This document shows positions 17,412 through 24,835 of a stretch of DNA of 49,745 bases, piece by piece (position 1 is the stretch's first letter; each line of letters starts with the position of its first letter). Origin of the DNA: an uncultured Treponema sp. (lineage in GTDB: Bacteria > Spirochaetota > Spirochaetia > Treponematales > Treponemataceae); NCBI GenBank assembly GCA_937893155.1, contig CALBGU010000284.1, positions 1-49,745 on the forward strand, written 5' to 3'. Below the pieces are notes generated by a model, which was not told the DNA's origin, did not search any database, and was given only the letters and a program-made list of their open reading frames with translations. Both the position numbers and the translations under genes were made by a program.

Positions 17412-17951
17412 TTACAAATCCTTTTTACTGATTTCGCTCAACGTCATCTCGCACGCGCGCTGTCCCTCTTCGTTGCCGAGTTCGCTGTATGTGTCGCGTA
17501 GATTATACAGCGCATCGTAATAATACGGGTCGTTTGACACGGCTTCTTCAAACGCGGTGGCGGCATCTTCGTATTCTGACATATTGAACAAAATCACGCC
17601 CATTATGTTCCACAAATGCGAATTGTGCATATTGATTTCGACACCTTTTGCGCAATAATCAAATGCTTCCAGAAGATTGCCGTTTGCAAAAAGCATTTGC
17701 GCCAGCACTTCCATTTCCGCCTCTCCCGTCTCGCCGTTTTTCTGCGACAACACCAAAGCCTGCTCCAGCGCAGATTTCGCGCTGTCAAAATCGCCTGCGT
17801 CGCGGTAGGTTACGCCCATATTGAACCACAAAAGATGATTTCCCTGCTCGAATTGCAGCGCTTTTTTAAAACACGCAATCGCTTCTGGATATTCGCCGTG
17901 AGAAGCAAAAGTGATTGCTTGATTATTGAACAATTCCAACGATTCTTTCAT
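17412..17951 (-). CDS. TPR-repeat protein
   Basis: This 179-residue protein consists almost entirely of tetratricopeptide repeats, with paired helices such as AIACFKKALQFEQGNHLLWF, GVTYRDAGDFDSAKSALEQA and YEDAATAFEEAVSNDPYYYD. No signal peptide is visible, so it is probably cytoplasmic, acting as a scaffold or adaptor. AAAGGAAAGAG lies before the ATG. It follows the polyprenyl synthase gene by 18 bases and precedes the rseC-like gene by 3 bases. No specific partner can be named. Confidence 0.75.
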   Translation of the reverse strand: MKESLELFNNQAITFASHGEYPEAIACFKKALQFEQGNHLLWFNMGVTYRDAGDFDSAKSALEQALVLSQKNGETGEAEMEVLAQMLFANGNLLEAFDYCAKGVEINMHNSHLWNIMGVILFNMSEYEDAATAFEEAVSNDPYYYDALYNLRDTYSELGNEEGQRACEMTLSEISKKDL

Positions 17952-17969
17952 TGTTTTCTCTTTCCTTTG

Positions 17970-19052
17970 TTATTTTGATGGCAACATTGAGGTAAAAAGT
18001 TCCTCAATAAGTTGCGCCGCCGCGTTCTCGGCATACAGTGAATGAAGATTTTTGCAGGCTGATTGTATCAAATCGTGCGCAAACTGCGATGCTTTTTCAA
18101 TAACGCCCGCTTTTGAAAGCACACTGATTGCCTCTTCCACCGCAGGCGAATCGATGCCGTCTTTTTTTGCGGTATCAAAAAGGCGGAACAACTGCTGTTT
18201 TTCTGCGCTGCTGGCATTTTCAAGATAAAGCAGGGCTGGCAGGCTTTTTTTGCCTTCCACAATATCATCGCCGCGCTTTTTGCCGACGTTGCCGGTTGTC
18301 AAGTTGATAACATCGTCCACTACCTGAAATCCCGCACCAATGTCCGCCGCAATACTGCCCATTTTCTGCGCGTTTTCTGTGCTTCCGCCGCCTGCCAAAA
18401 CACCGATTTGCGCGGCAAGCGAAGAAAGCGTCCCCGTTTTGTTTTTCACCATCGCAAGATATTCGTCGGTCGTGGGAATTGCGCTGCTGTCGCGGTGCCA
18501 CGCGATGTCCATCGCCTGCCCGAGATGCAATCGGCGGAGTTCTTGGGTGTAAAGCTGATACAAAACGAGTTTCAAGCGGTCGTCTGCAATGCGGTTTATG
18601 CACACTGCCGCTTCAAAATACAGCCACGAACCTGCGTTAATCGCGCTATCAAGCCCATAGACCAAATGTGCGGCAGGAAGCCCGCGGCGAGTGTCTGCGC
18701 CGTCTTCAATGTCATCGTGGATTAAACTCGCCGTATGCACGAATTCCAAAAGCGGAGTGAGCGTGTACGCCGTGGCGAGTTTTTGCTCAATTTCGGCAGG
18801 ATTTTGCTCGCGGGTCAGCAACTCCATTTTTGCGCACAACACCAAAAGCAACGGTCGCCAGCGTTTTCCGCCTGCGTCAACTAAGCGCTTGCACGGGTCG
18901 GCAAGGGGCGCGGTGTGGGCAATTTTTACGGCTGGGTATTCTTTGTTAAACGATTCTTTGAGCCAATCTTCGCCCCGATTTTCGCTTTTGGGCAAGGCTG
19001 ATTCCAACATAGTTTCAATGTTTGCTAGCGTGTTCGCATATTCGGTATTCAT
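17970..19052 (-). CDS. Polyprenyl diphosphate synthase
   Basis: This cytoplasmic enzyme of isoprenoid synthesis condenses isopentenyl diphosphate with allylic diphosphates. The first aspartate-rich motif is DDIED (residues 113-117) in SLIHDDIEDGADTRRG. The second motif reads DDVIN (246-250), with Asn where most members have Asp. Other conserved parts are GGKRWRPLLL, GQAMDIAW, KTGTLS and KKRGDDIVEGKKSLP. At 360 residues it is longer than GGPP synthases (about 300), with an N-terminal extension. Product chain length cannot be read with confidence. The ATG at 19052 was chosen because the in-frame TTG 9 bases upstream has no site. Confidence 0.85.
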   Translation of the reverse strand: MNTEYANTLANIETMLESALPKSENRGEDWLKESFNKEYPAVKIAHTAPLADPCKRLVDAGGKRWRPLLLVLCAKMELLTREQNPAEIEQKLATAYTLTPLLEFVHTASLIHDDIEDGADTRRGLPAAHLVYGLDSAINAGSWLYFEAAVCINRIADDRLKLVLYQLYTQELRRLHLGQAMDIAWHRDSSAIPTTDEYLAMVKNKTGTLSSLAAQIGVLAGGGSTENAQKMGSIAADIGAGFQVVDDVINLTTGNVGKKRGDDIVEGKKSLPALLYLENASSAEKQQLFRLFDTAKKDGIDSPAVEEAISVLSKAGVIEKASQFAHDLIQSACKNLHSLYAENAAAQLIEELFTSMLPSK

Positions 19053-19166
19053 ATGTTTCAATTATAAAGACATCTGCCACTTTTATCAACTGACTAAAAA
19101 TTCTGCGTTTTTTGAAAGCCAGATGCGCAAAAAAATGTATTTACGAAAATTTTTGCTGTTACGGAT

Positions 19167-19928
19167 TCACGCTTTGTTTACCCCGAGACCGAAAAGGGCG
19201 AAATCTGCGCGAACGGGGTCGTCGGGGAAAATCTCGCGCATTGCCTCGGTGAGCTGCACGGCGGCTTTTAAGGTCGCTTGTCGGATTTTGCCGGTGCGTG
19301 TTCGCTCAAAAAAGCCGAGTTCGGTCGATTGGTGCATAACGTGCGTGTCGAGGGGCATCAAGAGCCGTTCGCTCGACAAAAAATCCCACAGCCCTAAATC
19401 CACGGCGGAGCGGCGGCGAACGAGCCATCTCAGGAGCATATTCAGCCGTTTGCTCGCCGAATCCGCTGTGTGCGGCACAAGACGGCAGGCAGCAGGAAAA
19501 GCGCGGGCGATAACCGTGTGGTAATGCGCGGTAGATTCTGAGAAAAAACGGGGACGAAAAAAGCCGCCGAGGGTGCCGTCTGTGCTTTCGCGCAAAAAAC
19601 GCCGCAGACTGTCGCAAAACAAAAGCATATCGGTATCGGAAAAAATGCGGTAAAACGATGAGTTGCCGTTCACAAAAAAGCGGCGGTATTCTTCGCGCAA
19701 AATCCATTCTGCCACGCTGTTTCCTGCCGCCTCCAAAATGCGCTCCGTGTGCGATAAAATCTGCTCGCGCCGTCCGAATGCAAGGTTTGCGGCAATGAAC
19801 GCCGCCGTTTCTGCGTCGCGGGCATCGGTGTAGCGGTGCATAAACTGCGACGGGTCGGCGGTCAAAAATGCCGCTGTTTCGTATTGTTGCGCCAAAGTTT
19901 GTATCAGCGTCTTTGTTTTTTCGTCCAT
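19167..19928 (-). CDS. TIGR02757 (DUF2400) family protein
   Basis: The 253-residue protein matches the TIGR02757 family of unknown function, which occurs in spirochaetes and Bacteroidota and has a helix-hairpin-helix-like C-terminal part suggestive of DNA handling. Recognisable parts are YTDARDAETAAFIAANLAFGRREQILSH-type N-terminus (DAETAAFIAANLAFGRR), FYRIFSDTDMLLF and the C-terminal LLMPLDTHVMHQSTELGF and FALFGLGVNK. GAGGAAAAAG directly before ATG 19928 selects that start; a GTG at 19949 overlapping the upstream stop is in frame but badly placed. It is probably cotranscribed with the metallopeptidase gene. Confidence 0.8.
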   Translation of the reverse strand: MDEKTKTLIQTLAQQYETAAFLTADPSQFMHRYTDARDAETAAFIAANLAFGRREQILSHTERILEAAGNSVAEWILREEYRRFFVNGNSSFYRIFSDTDMLLFCDSLRRFLRESTDGTLGGFFRPRFFSESTAHYHTVIARAFPAACRLVPHTADSASKRLNMLLRWLVRRRSAVDLGLWDFLSSERLLMPLDTHVMHQSTELGFFERTRTGKIRQATLKAAVQLTEAMREIFPDDPVRADFALFGLGVNKA

Positions 19929-19945
19929 CTTTTTCCTCTTTTTAT

Positions 19946-22876
19946 TCACTGCTCCAGATTCGATACGGCGGTAAAGCGCACGCCCGATTTTTTTTCGCCG
20001 AATTCTTTGTGCGGGCGATAAAATGCCGAAAGCGCGAGATTAATCGTGAGTGCGCGCACGGCGATGCTTGTGTTTGGCGAGATTTGCAGCGTCGCGGTGA
20101 GCGAAACTTCGTCGCGATAATCGTCGATGGTCGCGTTTTGGAAGATTTCATCGGTGCGCTTGATGTCGAACAATTCGTCCTTTTCGTATGCGAGTTTTGC
20201 CGTGTATGCCGCGCTCAAAAACGCTCTTCGCGCAAACACCGACACGGCGGGAATGCCTTTTTGGATTTCAAAATCCAACAGATACACGCGCGCCGTGCCG
20301 CTTGCCGCATAATCCGACGACGGAAACAGCGTGGCAGAAAGCGAAATGGGGCAGATAAACGGCAGCCGAATCCCCGCCTCCGCGCCCGCGTTCACATACC
20401 GATATTCTGCGGCTGGCACGTCCTTGGCGTAAAAATATTCGCCGAGCAAAAACGGCATCAGCGAAAATCCCGAGCGCATTTGATAGCGATAGCCCGTGCG
20501 GTGAATCGTGGAAAACAGCGCATAGAGCGTGCTGTCGGCAAAATGCGAATCGATGTGCGGCTCTTTGCGGTCGTGCCCGAACACATAATCCGCCGTTACG
20601 CCTGCCTGAAGCGACGACACAAACCACGATTTCAAGAGCACTGCCGTTTTGAGCGAATCCGCCGTTTGCATAAATCCCGCCTCGTCCGCCGCCGCTGTTC
20701 CCGAAAGCGTGTACGAAAATGCGTCGTTCCCGCCCGAAAGCGAAAGTTGCGCCCCTCCGCGATTGTATTCCGAATCGTAGCCGCCCGAAACGGCAAGCAG
20801 ATTGTTGCCCCACGGCGTTGACGAAACGTAAGTCAGCCCCAAACTCGCCGCGCCGTCCTCTTTGTGCTTTCTCGTCCACAGCCCCACTGCCGCGGCAGGC
20901 AAGAGCGAAAAATCCGAAAAATATGCGTTCCATTTTCTATACCGTTCGGCTTCAAATTTGTCAGTGCGAGCAAAATCTCTGTCATCATTGTCATTCCGAA
21001 CTTGTTTAGGAATCTCTGTATCAGATGCTGAAACAAATTCTGAATATCCGTCTATTTCCGTGTGTTTATTGCGCCAGAATTTTTGGTGCAAGGATTCCTT
21101 GTGATAAAAATACGCTGATGTACCAAAGATGAGCGCGGCGCTCCGTTTTTTCGGTGCGTTTTCTTCTGCGGTTTCGGAACGATTTGCCGTCGTGGAAACG
21201 CGCTCGAGCGGCACTGTTTCGGCGCTTAGTTTTGCAAAATCGATTTTGTAGAGCCGAGAGCTGTCGTAAAAATGGGCGTGATAAATCAAAATCTGGTTGT
21301 CATCGCCAAAATCCGCGGACGGCACGGGACAATCCACTCCGCCCACGATGTCTGTTTGGCAAAACGAACCTTCTGCGCTCAAACCGTCCTCGCCCGATTG
21401 CACGACAATCAAGCCTGCGCGCGGATACATCGCCGTTTTGCCCTGTTTCACGAACGAAAACGACAGCGTGAGTTTGTCTTTTTCCGTGCGTGCGACGTGC
21501 AGGCTGTGCGCAATCACGCCGTCGGGGAATGCAAAATCGTGCGTGCTCTCTCCGTCAAAATCCGCCACGCGCAAGAACCAGCGCATTCCGTTTTTCACGA
21601 TACTTGCACGGTACAGCGCGCCTGAGAGCAGCACGGGCGATTGCTCTGAAAACACGATTTCGCCTTCGGTTTTGCCGCGCGAAAACAGTTCCTGAGCATT
21701 CAGTTTTTTCTCGAGAACGCGCTTTTTTTCGAGGTCAAACAGCACCGTTTCGATTTTCGTGTTGCTCCTCGTAACATCGTGGATAATCTCGAGCGCGCGC
21801 GAATCCGCCGACAGACACAGGCTTGTCACATTGGCAATCGACAGGATTTTTTTTGCCTTGCCGAATTTTTTTGTTTTTTCATCAAAACGCGCCAAAAAAA
21901 TGCCCGTGCGGAGCGAATCCGCGAACACCAAAACGCCGTTCTTCGCGTCCATCGCACTTATGCGCTTCTTGCCCGTGTTTTTTTCGCCCTCAAAATCGCT
22001 GACCGCCGCATTTTCTTCGGGAAAATCCGCTTCGGGAATTTCCAATTCGCTCCAAAACGCCTTCCATTCGCGCGAAAGCAGTTTGTTGTAAGTACGCTCA
22101 AAAAGCCCCGCCGAAAAAGAAAAAGTGAGATGCGTTCCCGCGTTGAGCCAAAACTCGCCGTATTTTTTCGCGCCGTATTTTTCGTTGAGATACTGCGTAA
22201 AAAGCGCGCCGAAAATATAAGCGTCCGTGCCGCCCGGAAACGTGTCGCGCGCGCCCGTAACATCGCGCCAGCTCAAGTGCTTGCCCTCCGCCTTTGCCTG
22301 ATACGCTAATTGAAGCGCAAACGGGTCGTTGAGCCTGCCTTCGCCTTTTGTGCTTTCCATAAACACCGCCGCGCCCTCAATCCAAAACGGCGTGAGCGAA
22401 ATCCCCGCAAGGCTTGCCGCGTCCGAAAAATGCGACAGCACGCGCATAACGGGGCTTTTGATGTTCATCGTTACGGCGTGGGTCAATTCGTGATAAAACA
22501 CATTGCAAAGCGTGTCGGCGTACATATCAAGCGATTCTTCGCATTGCGTGTCGTACAAAACGATTCGATTATACGGATATGACGAAAAATAGGCGTTGAG
22601 ACTTTCCACGCTCGGCGTTATTGTTACAGGAAATCGCTGATACGGCTCGGTATCAAGCGCGGCGCAAATCTCGCGATACATCGCGTCTGCTTTTTCCGCG
22701 ATGTTGTGCGCTGATTTTTCACATTCGCGCGGAAAAATCACGTCGAAATACTGCGTATGGATAACAAAAAGAGAGCCTTTTGCCCCCGTTAAAACGCCCC
22801 CGTGTGAAAACGCTGGAATTGCCGCCCACAACAGCGCCGCAATGATTATCGCCCGAAAACATATCTGCTTTTTCAT
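19946..22876 (-). CDS. Outer-envelope metallopeptidase with beta-propeller and barrel parts
   Basis: The 976-residue exported protein has a signal peptide (ends AIPAFSHG). A gluzincin peptidase domain (about 35-330) contains HELTH (129-133) and the third zinc ligand Glu in FWIEGAA (about 167). Residues about 350-600 are strand-rich with TolB-like repeats (LCLSADSRALEIIHD, AYFYHK). The C-terminal 300 residues alternate in the way of an outer-membrane beta-barrel (YTLSGTAAADEAGF, GYRYQMRSGFSLMPF). Between them, near residues 614-632, lies a translated dispersed repeat (SASDTEIPKQVRNDN) absent from the family logic. ATG 22876 has GGAAGG before it. Substrate unknown; likely surface proteolysis or envelope processing. 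Confidence 0.75.
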   Translation of the reverse strand: MKKQICFRAIIIAALLWAAIPAFSHGGVLTGAKGSLFVIHTQYFDVIFPRECEKSAHNIAEKADAMYREICAALDTEPYQRFPVTITPSVESLNAYFSSYPYNRIVLYDTQCEESLDMYADTLCNVFYHELTHAVTMNIKSPVMRVLSHFSDAASLAGISLTPFWIEGAAVFMESTKGEGRLNDPFALQLAYQAKAEGKHLSWRDVTGARDTFPGGTDAYIFGALFTQYLNEKYGAKKYGEFWLNAGTHLTFSFSAGLFERTYNKLLSREWKAFWSELEIPEADFPEENAAVSDFEGEKNTGKKRISAMDAKNGVLVFADSLRTGIFLARFDEKTKKFGKAKKILSIANVTSLCLSADSRALEIIHDVTRSNTKIETVLFDLEKKRVLEKKLNAQELFSRGKTEGEIVFSEQSPVLLSGALYRASIVKNGMRWFLRVADFDGESTHDFAFPDGVIAHSLHVARTEKDKLTLSFSFVKQGKTAMYPRAGLIVVQSGEDGLSAEGSFCQTDIVGGVDCPVPSADFGDDNQILIYHAHFYDSSRLYKIDFAKLSAETVPLERVSTTANRSETAEENAPKKRSAALIFGTSAYFYHKESLHQKFWRNKHTEIDGYSEFVSASDTEIPKQVRNDNDDRDFARTDKFEAERYRKWNAYFSDFSLLPAAAVGLWTRKHKEDGAASLGLTYVSSTPWGNNLLAVSGGYDSEYNRGGAQLSLSGGNDAFSYTLSGTAAADEAGFMQTADSLKTAVLLKSWFVSSLQAGVTADYVFGHDRKEPHIDSHFADSTLYALFSTIHRTGYRYQMRSGFSLMPFLLGEYFYAKDVPAAEYRYVNAGAEAGIRLPFICPISLSATLFPSSDYAASGTARVYLLDFEIQKGIPAVSVFARRAFLSAAYTAKLAYEKDELFDIKRTDEIFQNATIDDYRDEVSLTATLQISPNTSIAVRALTINLALSAFYRPHKEFGEKKSGVRFTAVSNLEQ
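20986..21045. repeat. Dispersed repeat inserted in frame in the metallopeptidase gene
   Basis: The plus strand reads TGTCATTCCGAACTTGTTTA, then GGAATCTC, and ends GATGCTGAAACAAATTCTGAAT. This is the same palindromic family as 34313-34389. It adds about 20 codons without a stop or frameshift, translated as SASDTEIPKQVRND. Confidence 0.75.
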
Positions 22877-22893
22877 ACCTTCCCGTTTTTCCT

Positions 22894-22920
22894 TGTCATT
22901 CCAGTGCTTGATTCGGAATC
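22894..22920. repeat. Dispersed TGTCATTCC element, partial
   Basis: TGTCATTCCAGTGCTTGATT then CGGAATC is a degraded left half of the dispersed palindromic family, in the gap upstream of the metallopeptidase gene. Confidence 0.55.
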
Positions 22921-22943
22921 TTTTTTTTAGCACCCTGATGCAG

Positions 22944-22965
22944 CAAGGGGCTGAAAAACCCCTTG
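22944..22965. repeat. CAAGGGG-CCCCTTG palindrome
   Basis: CAAGGGG (22944-22950) and CCCCTTG (22959-22965) enclose CTGAAAAA. An identical hairpin occurs at 23052-23073, and related ones at 24191 and 42492. Confidence 0.75.
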
Positions 22966-23046
22966 TTTCCTCCTCACCTGATTTTTCCCGCCATTGGCGA
23001 ACTACAGATTCTTCGCGTTGCCCAGAATGACGCACTGACACGCAAA

Positions 23047-23079
23047 ATAAACAAGGGGCTGAAAAACCCCTTGCCAAAA
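23047..23079 (-). terminator. Hairpin after the DUF6261-like gene
   Basis: CAAGGGG (23052-23058) pairs with CCCCTTG (23067-23073). On the minus strand it lies 15 bases after the stop codon and is followed by TTTATTTT, so it can act as terminator. It is also a member of the dispersed hairpin family. Confidence 0.6.
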
Positions 23080-23087
23080 AAAGCCCG

Positions 23088-23822
23088 TTACTGCGCCTGT
23101 TTTGTATCCGAGCCTGTTTGTGCGTTTTCTGTTTTTGCTTTTGCGCCCTTGCCAGACGAAATGCGCGAAAGTTCAAAGTCGATTTCCTTTAAGAATGCGT
23201 CGTATTTTCTTTTATTCATCACATTGAGCGCAGACAAATACGGAAAAAGCTCGTCGTTCAAAAACGCAATCAGTTCTCTCTTGACCGCCGTCGCACTTTT
23301 CTCGCCTTTTCCTGCCGCTGCCGACTGTGTGTATTGCGTGTTTGCCTTTTCAAACGCCGCCTCGTCCGTTTTTGCCTTTTCAATCAGCGCACTCATATAC
23401 GGCAATGTTTCCACCGCCGCTTTCACCTTGTCGAGAGCCGCAAAAAACCGCGTTTCTGCCGAGCTTTGATTCGCATAGTTTTCGCTTGTCATTGACCGCG
23501 AGAACTTTGAAACAGCCTCAGAAACTTCTGCCGCCGCCGAAAGCGTTTCGTCGTTCGGAAAAATCAAATACGCATCGAGCGCGGTAAAAATGTTGCGGAA
23601 CGAAACATCGCGCGCCTTATCGTATTCGTCGAGTTTTGACGCAACCGCATTTTTGTCGGTTGTGCTTACAAGCGTGTTTCGCATTTCGCCGAGTTTTTCA
23701 AAATACTCTTTTGCCTCTGTGCCTTCAAAAAGCTCCGCCTTTGCCGCATACAAATTGTCCAAGCGTTTTGCAAATGTTATCGTCTGTGCGAGTGTCCGAT
23801 TGGGACTGAATTTTCCTAGCAT
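23088..23822 (-). CDS. DUF6261-like helical protein
   Basis: This 244-residue protein resembles DUF6261 proteins, known mainly from Bacteroidota and some treponemes and without assigned function. It is almost entirely alpha-helical with heptad-like charged stretches (LDEYDKARDVSFRNIFTALD, AAVETLPYMSALIEKA, FLNDELFPYLSALNVMNKRK). It ends in a low-complexity Lys/Ala/Thr tail. No signal peptide or membrane segment is visible. ATG 23822 is preceded by GGGAG with 6-base spacing; the open frame continues upstream without another plausible start. It has its own hairpin terminator and is probably a single-gene unit upstream of the metallopeptidase operon. Confidence 0.55.
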   Translation of the reverse strand: MLGKFSPNRTLAQTITFAKRLDNLYAAKAELFEGTEAKEYFEKLGEMRNTLVSTTDKNAVASKLDEYDKARDVSFRNIFTALDAYLIFPNDETLSAAAEVSEAVSKFSRSMTSENYANQSSAETRFFAALDKVKAAVETLPYMSALIEKAKTDEAAFEKANTQYTQSAAAGKGEKSATAVKRELIAFLNDELFPYLSALNVMNKRKYDAFLKEIDFELSRISSGKGAKAKTENAQTGSDTKQAQ

Positions 23823-23933
23823 AAAAAACTCCCTGATATAACAATTTTTAGTTCTGTTACAAACACTCTGTTTGCAACAAATCACCGTTTCATAAATATA
23901 GTGGAAAGCACCGTTTTCGACAAGGACAGCGCG

Positions 23934-23988
23934 TAAACAAAAATTTATTCGCCGCCCAGCGTTATTTTGGCTCATAAATTTTTGTTTA
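23934..23988. repeat. Perfect 15-bp inverted repeat
   Basis: TAAACAAAAATTTAT (23934-23948) is exactly complementary to ATAAATTTTTGTTTA (23974-23988), with a 25-base spacer. A further arm TAAACAAAAATTTA occurs at 24097-24110. Confidence 0.85.
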
Positions 23989-24190
23989 CGGGTCAAAATG
24001 ATTGTGTTTGAGCTTTTTATGTGAATTTATTCACAGACCAAAACAAATTCGGCGCGTAAACGTTTGTTTACGGCTCGCCCAACGTTGGGGAAGCCATAAA
24101 CAAAAATTTACGGCGAAAAAATGCTTCGGAAAAATAAATTCGTGTGAATTTTTTAACAGTATTTGTGTCTTTTTTTTGCAAACTGCTGTA

Positions 24191-24216
24191 ACAAGGGGCT
24201 TAAGCCCCTTGTTTTC
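24191..24216. terminator. 22-bp perfect palindrome, terminator-like
   Basis: ACAAGGGGCTT at 24191-24201 is followed by its exact complement ending at 24212, then TTTC. No gene obviously ends here on the plus strand, so it may be a dispersed element rather than a working terminator. Confidence 0.55.
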
Positions 24217-24301
24217 TCCGCATTGCTTTTTTATGTCATTGGCGGACGTGATTTGGAATTTTTTTTAATAAGAGAGACTGAAATGAGTTTCTGTATAATA
24301 G

Positions 24302-24377
24302 ACCTGTTCGGAAACTAAAAACTTTTGATGTAGCAATGGGCTTAAGCCCATTGTCAAGGCTATGTTATCGAACAGGT
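24302..24377. repeat. Nested palindrome with 9-bp terminal inverted repeats
   Basis: ACCTGTTCG (24302-24310) and CGAACAGGT (24369-24377) bound a 76-bp element whose centre is the perfect 20-bp palindrome at 24334-24353 (CAATGGGCTT and complement). The structure resembles a small MITE. Confidence 0.7.
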
Positions 24378-24390
24378 ATAATGCTTTTTT

Positions 24391-24729
24391 TTAGTTTTGC
24401 GGGGAGGAAGTGCTTTTTCCGAGGCGTTTAGAAAGATACAATACGGTTTCAAGAGCATACGCATCGAGATTTTGCAATTCAGAAACGATGTGGCAGATTG
24501 TTTTGCCGTTGTCTTTTTTGAGGGTGCTATCTCTGCCTGTAACGAGATATTCCGCCGACACGCCGAGAGCCTGCGCGATTTTGACCGCATTTTCTGCCGT
24601 CGGGTCGGAGTGTTTGTCGCGAAGATAATTGTCTATCGTGCGCTTGCTTATCCCCGTTTTTTCGGCAAGCTCTTTTACGAGCACATTTTGATATGATAAT
24701 TCCGCTTTTAGATTTTCTTTGAATCCCAT
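24391..24729 (-). CDS. XRE-family transcriptional regulator
   Basis: This 112-residue protein carries an N-terminal Cro/C1 helix-turn-helix (LAEKTGISKRTIDNYLRDKH as the recognition region) closed by AVKIAQALGVSAEYLVTGRD. A helical C-terminal tail follows (SELQNLDAYALETVLYLSKR). It is transcribed away from the FkbH cassette, with 106 bases between the two start codons. It is therefore a candidate regulator of that cassette and of itself. TAGTAT lies 6 bases before the ATG and no ribosome binding site is visible, so the message may be leaderless. AAACAATGTTT at 24788-24798 in the shared gap is a near-palindrome that could be an operator. Confidence 0.8.
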   Translation of the reverse strand: MGFKENLKAELSYQNVLVKELAEKTGISKRTIDNYLRDKHSDPTAENAVKIAQALGVSAEYLVTGRDSTLKKDNGKTICHIVSELQNLDAYALETVLYLSKRLGKSTSSPQN

Positions 24730-24835
24730 ACAAAAATACTACTCAAAATGCCGTATTCTACTTGCATTTATTGTTAAAATTCAGTATAAACAATGTTTGT
24801 AATCGCTATAACTCCGTAATCATAAGAGGTTTTGT

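Larger units (their letters stand above)
23823..24390. other. Repeat-rich intergenic region
   Basis: No gene is supported in these 568 bases. They hold a perfect 15-bp inverted repeat (23934-23948 with 23974-23988), a third copy of the same arm at 24097-24110, an imperfect GTAAAC/GTTTAC palindrome (24056-24071), a 22-bp perfect palindrome (24191-24212), a partial dispersed repeat (24233-24260) and a nested palindromic element (24302-24377). Confidence 0.7.

Noticed and set aside
19868..20821. A 317-residue plus-strand frame opposite the metallopeptidase barrel region
   Set aside because: Highly basic, no recognisable domain, and it crosses the boundary of two minus-strand genes.
22877..23176. 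N-terminal extension of the metallopeptidase by 100 residues
   Set aside because: The stretch translates dispersed repeats and hairpins, while ATG 22876 has a ribosome site and a signal peptide directly after it.
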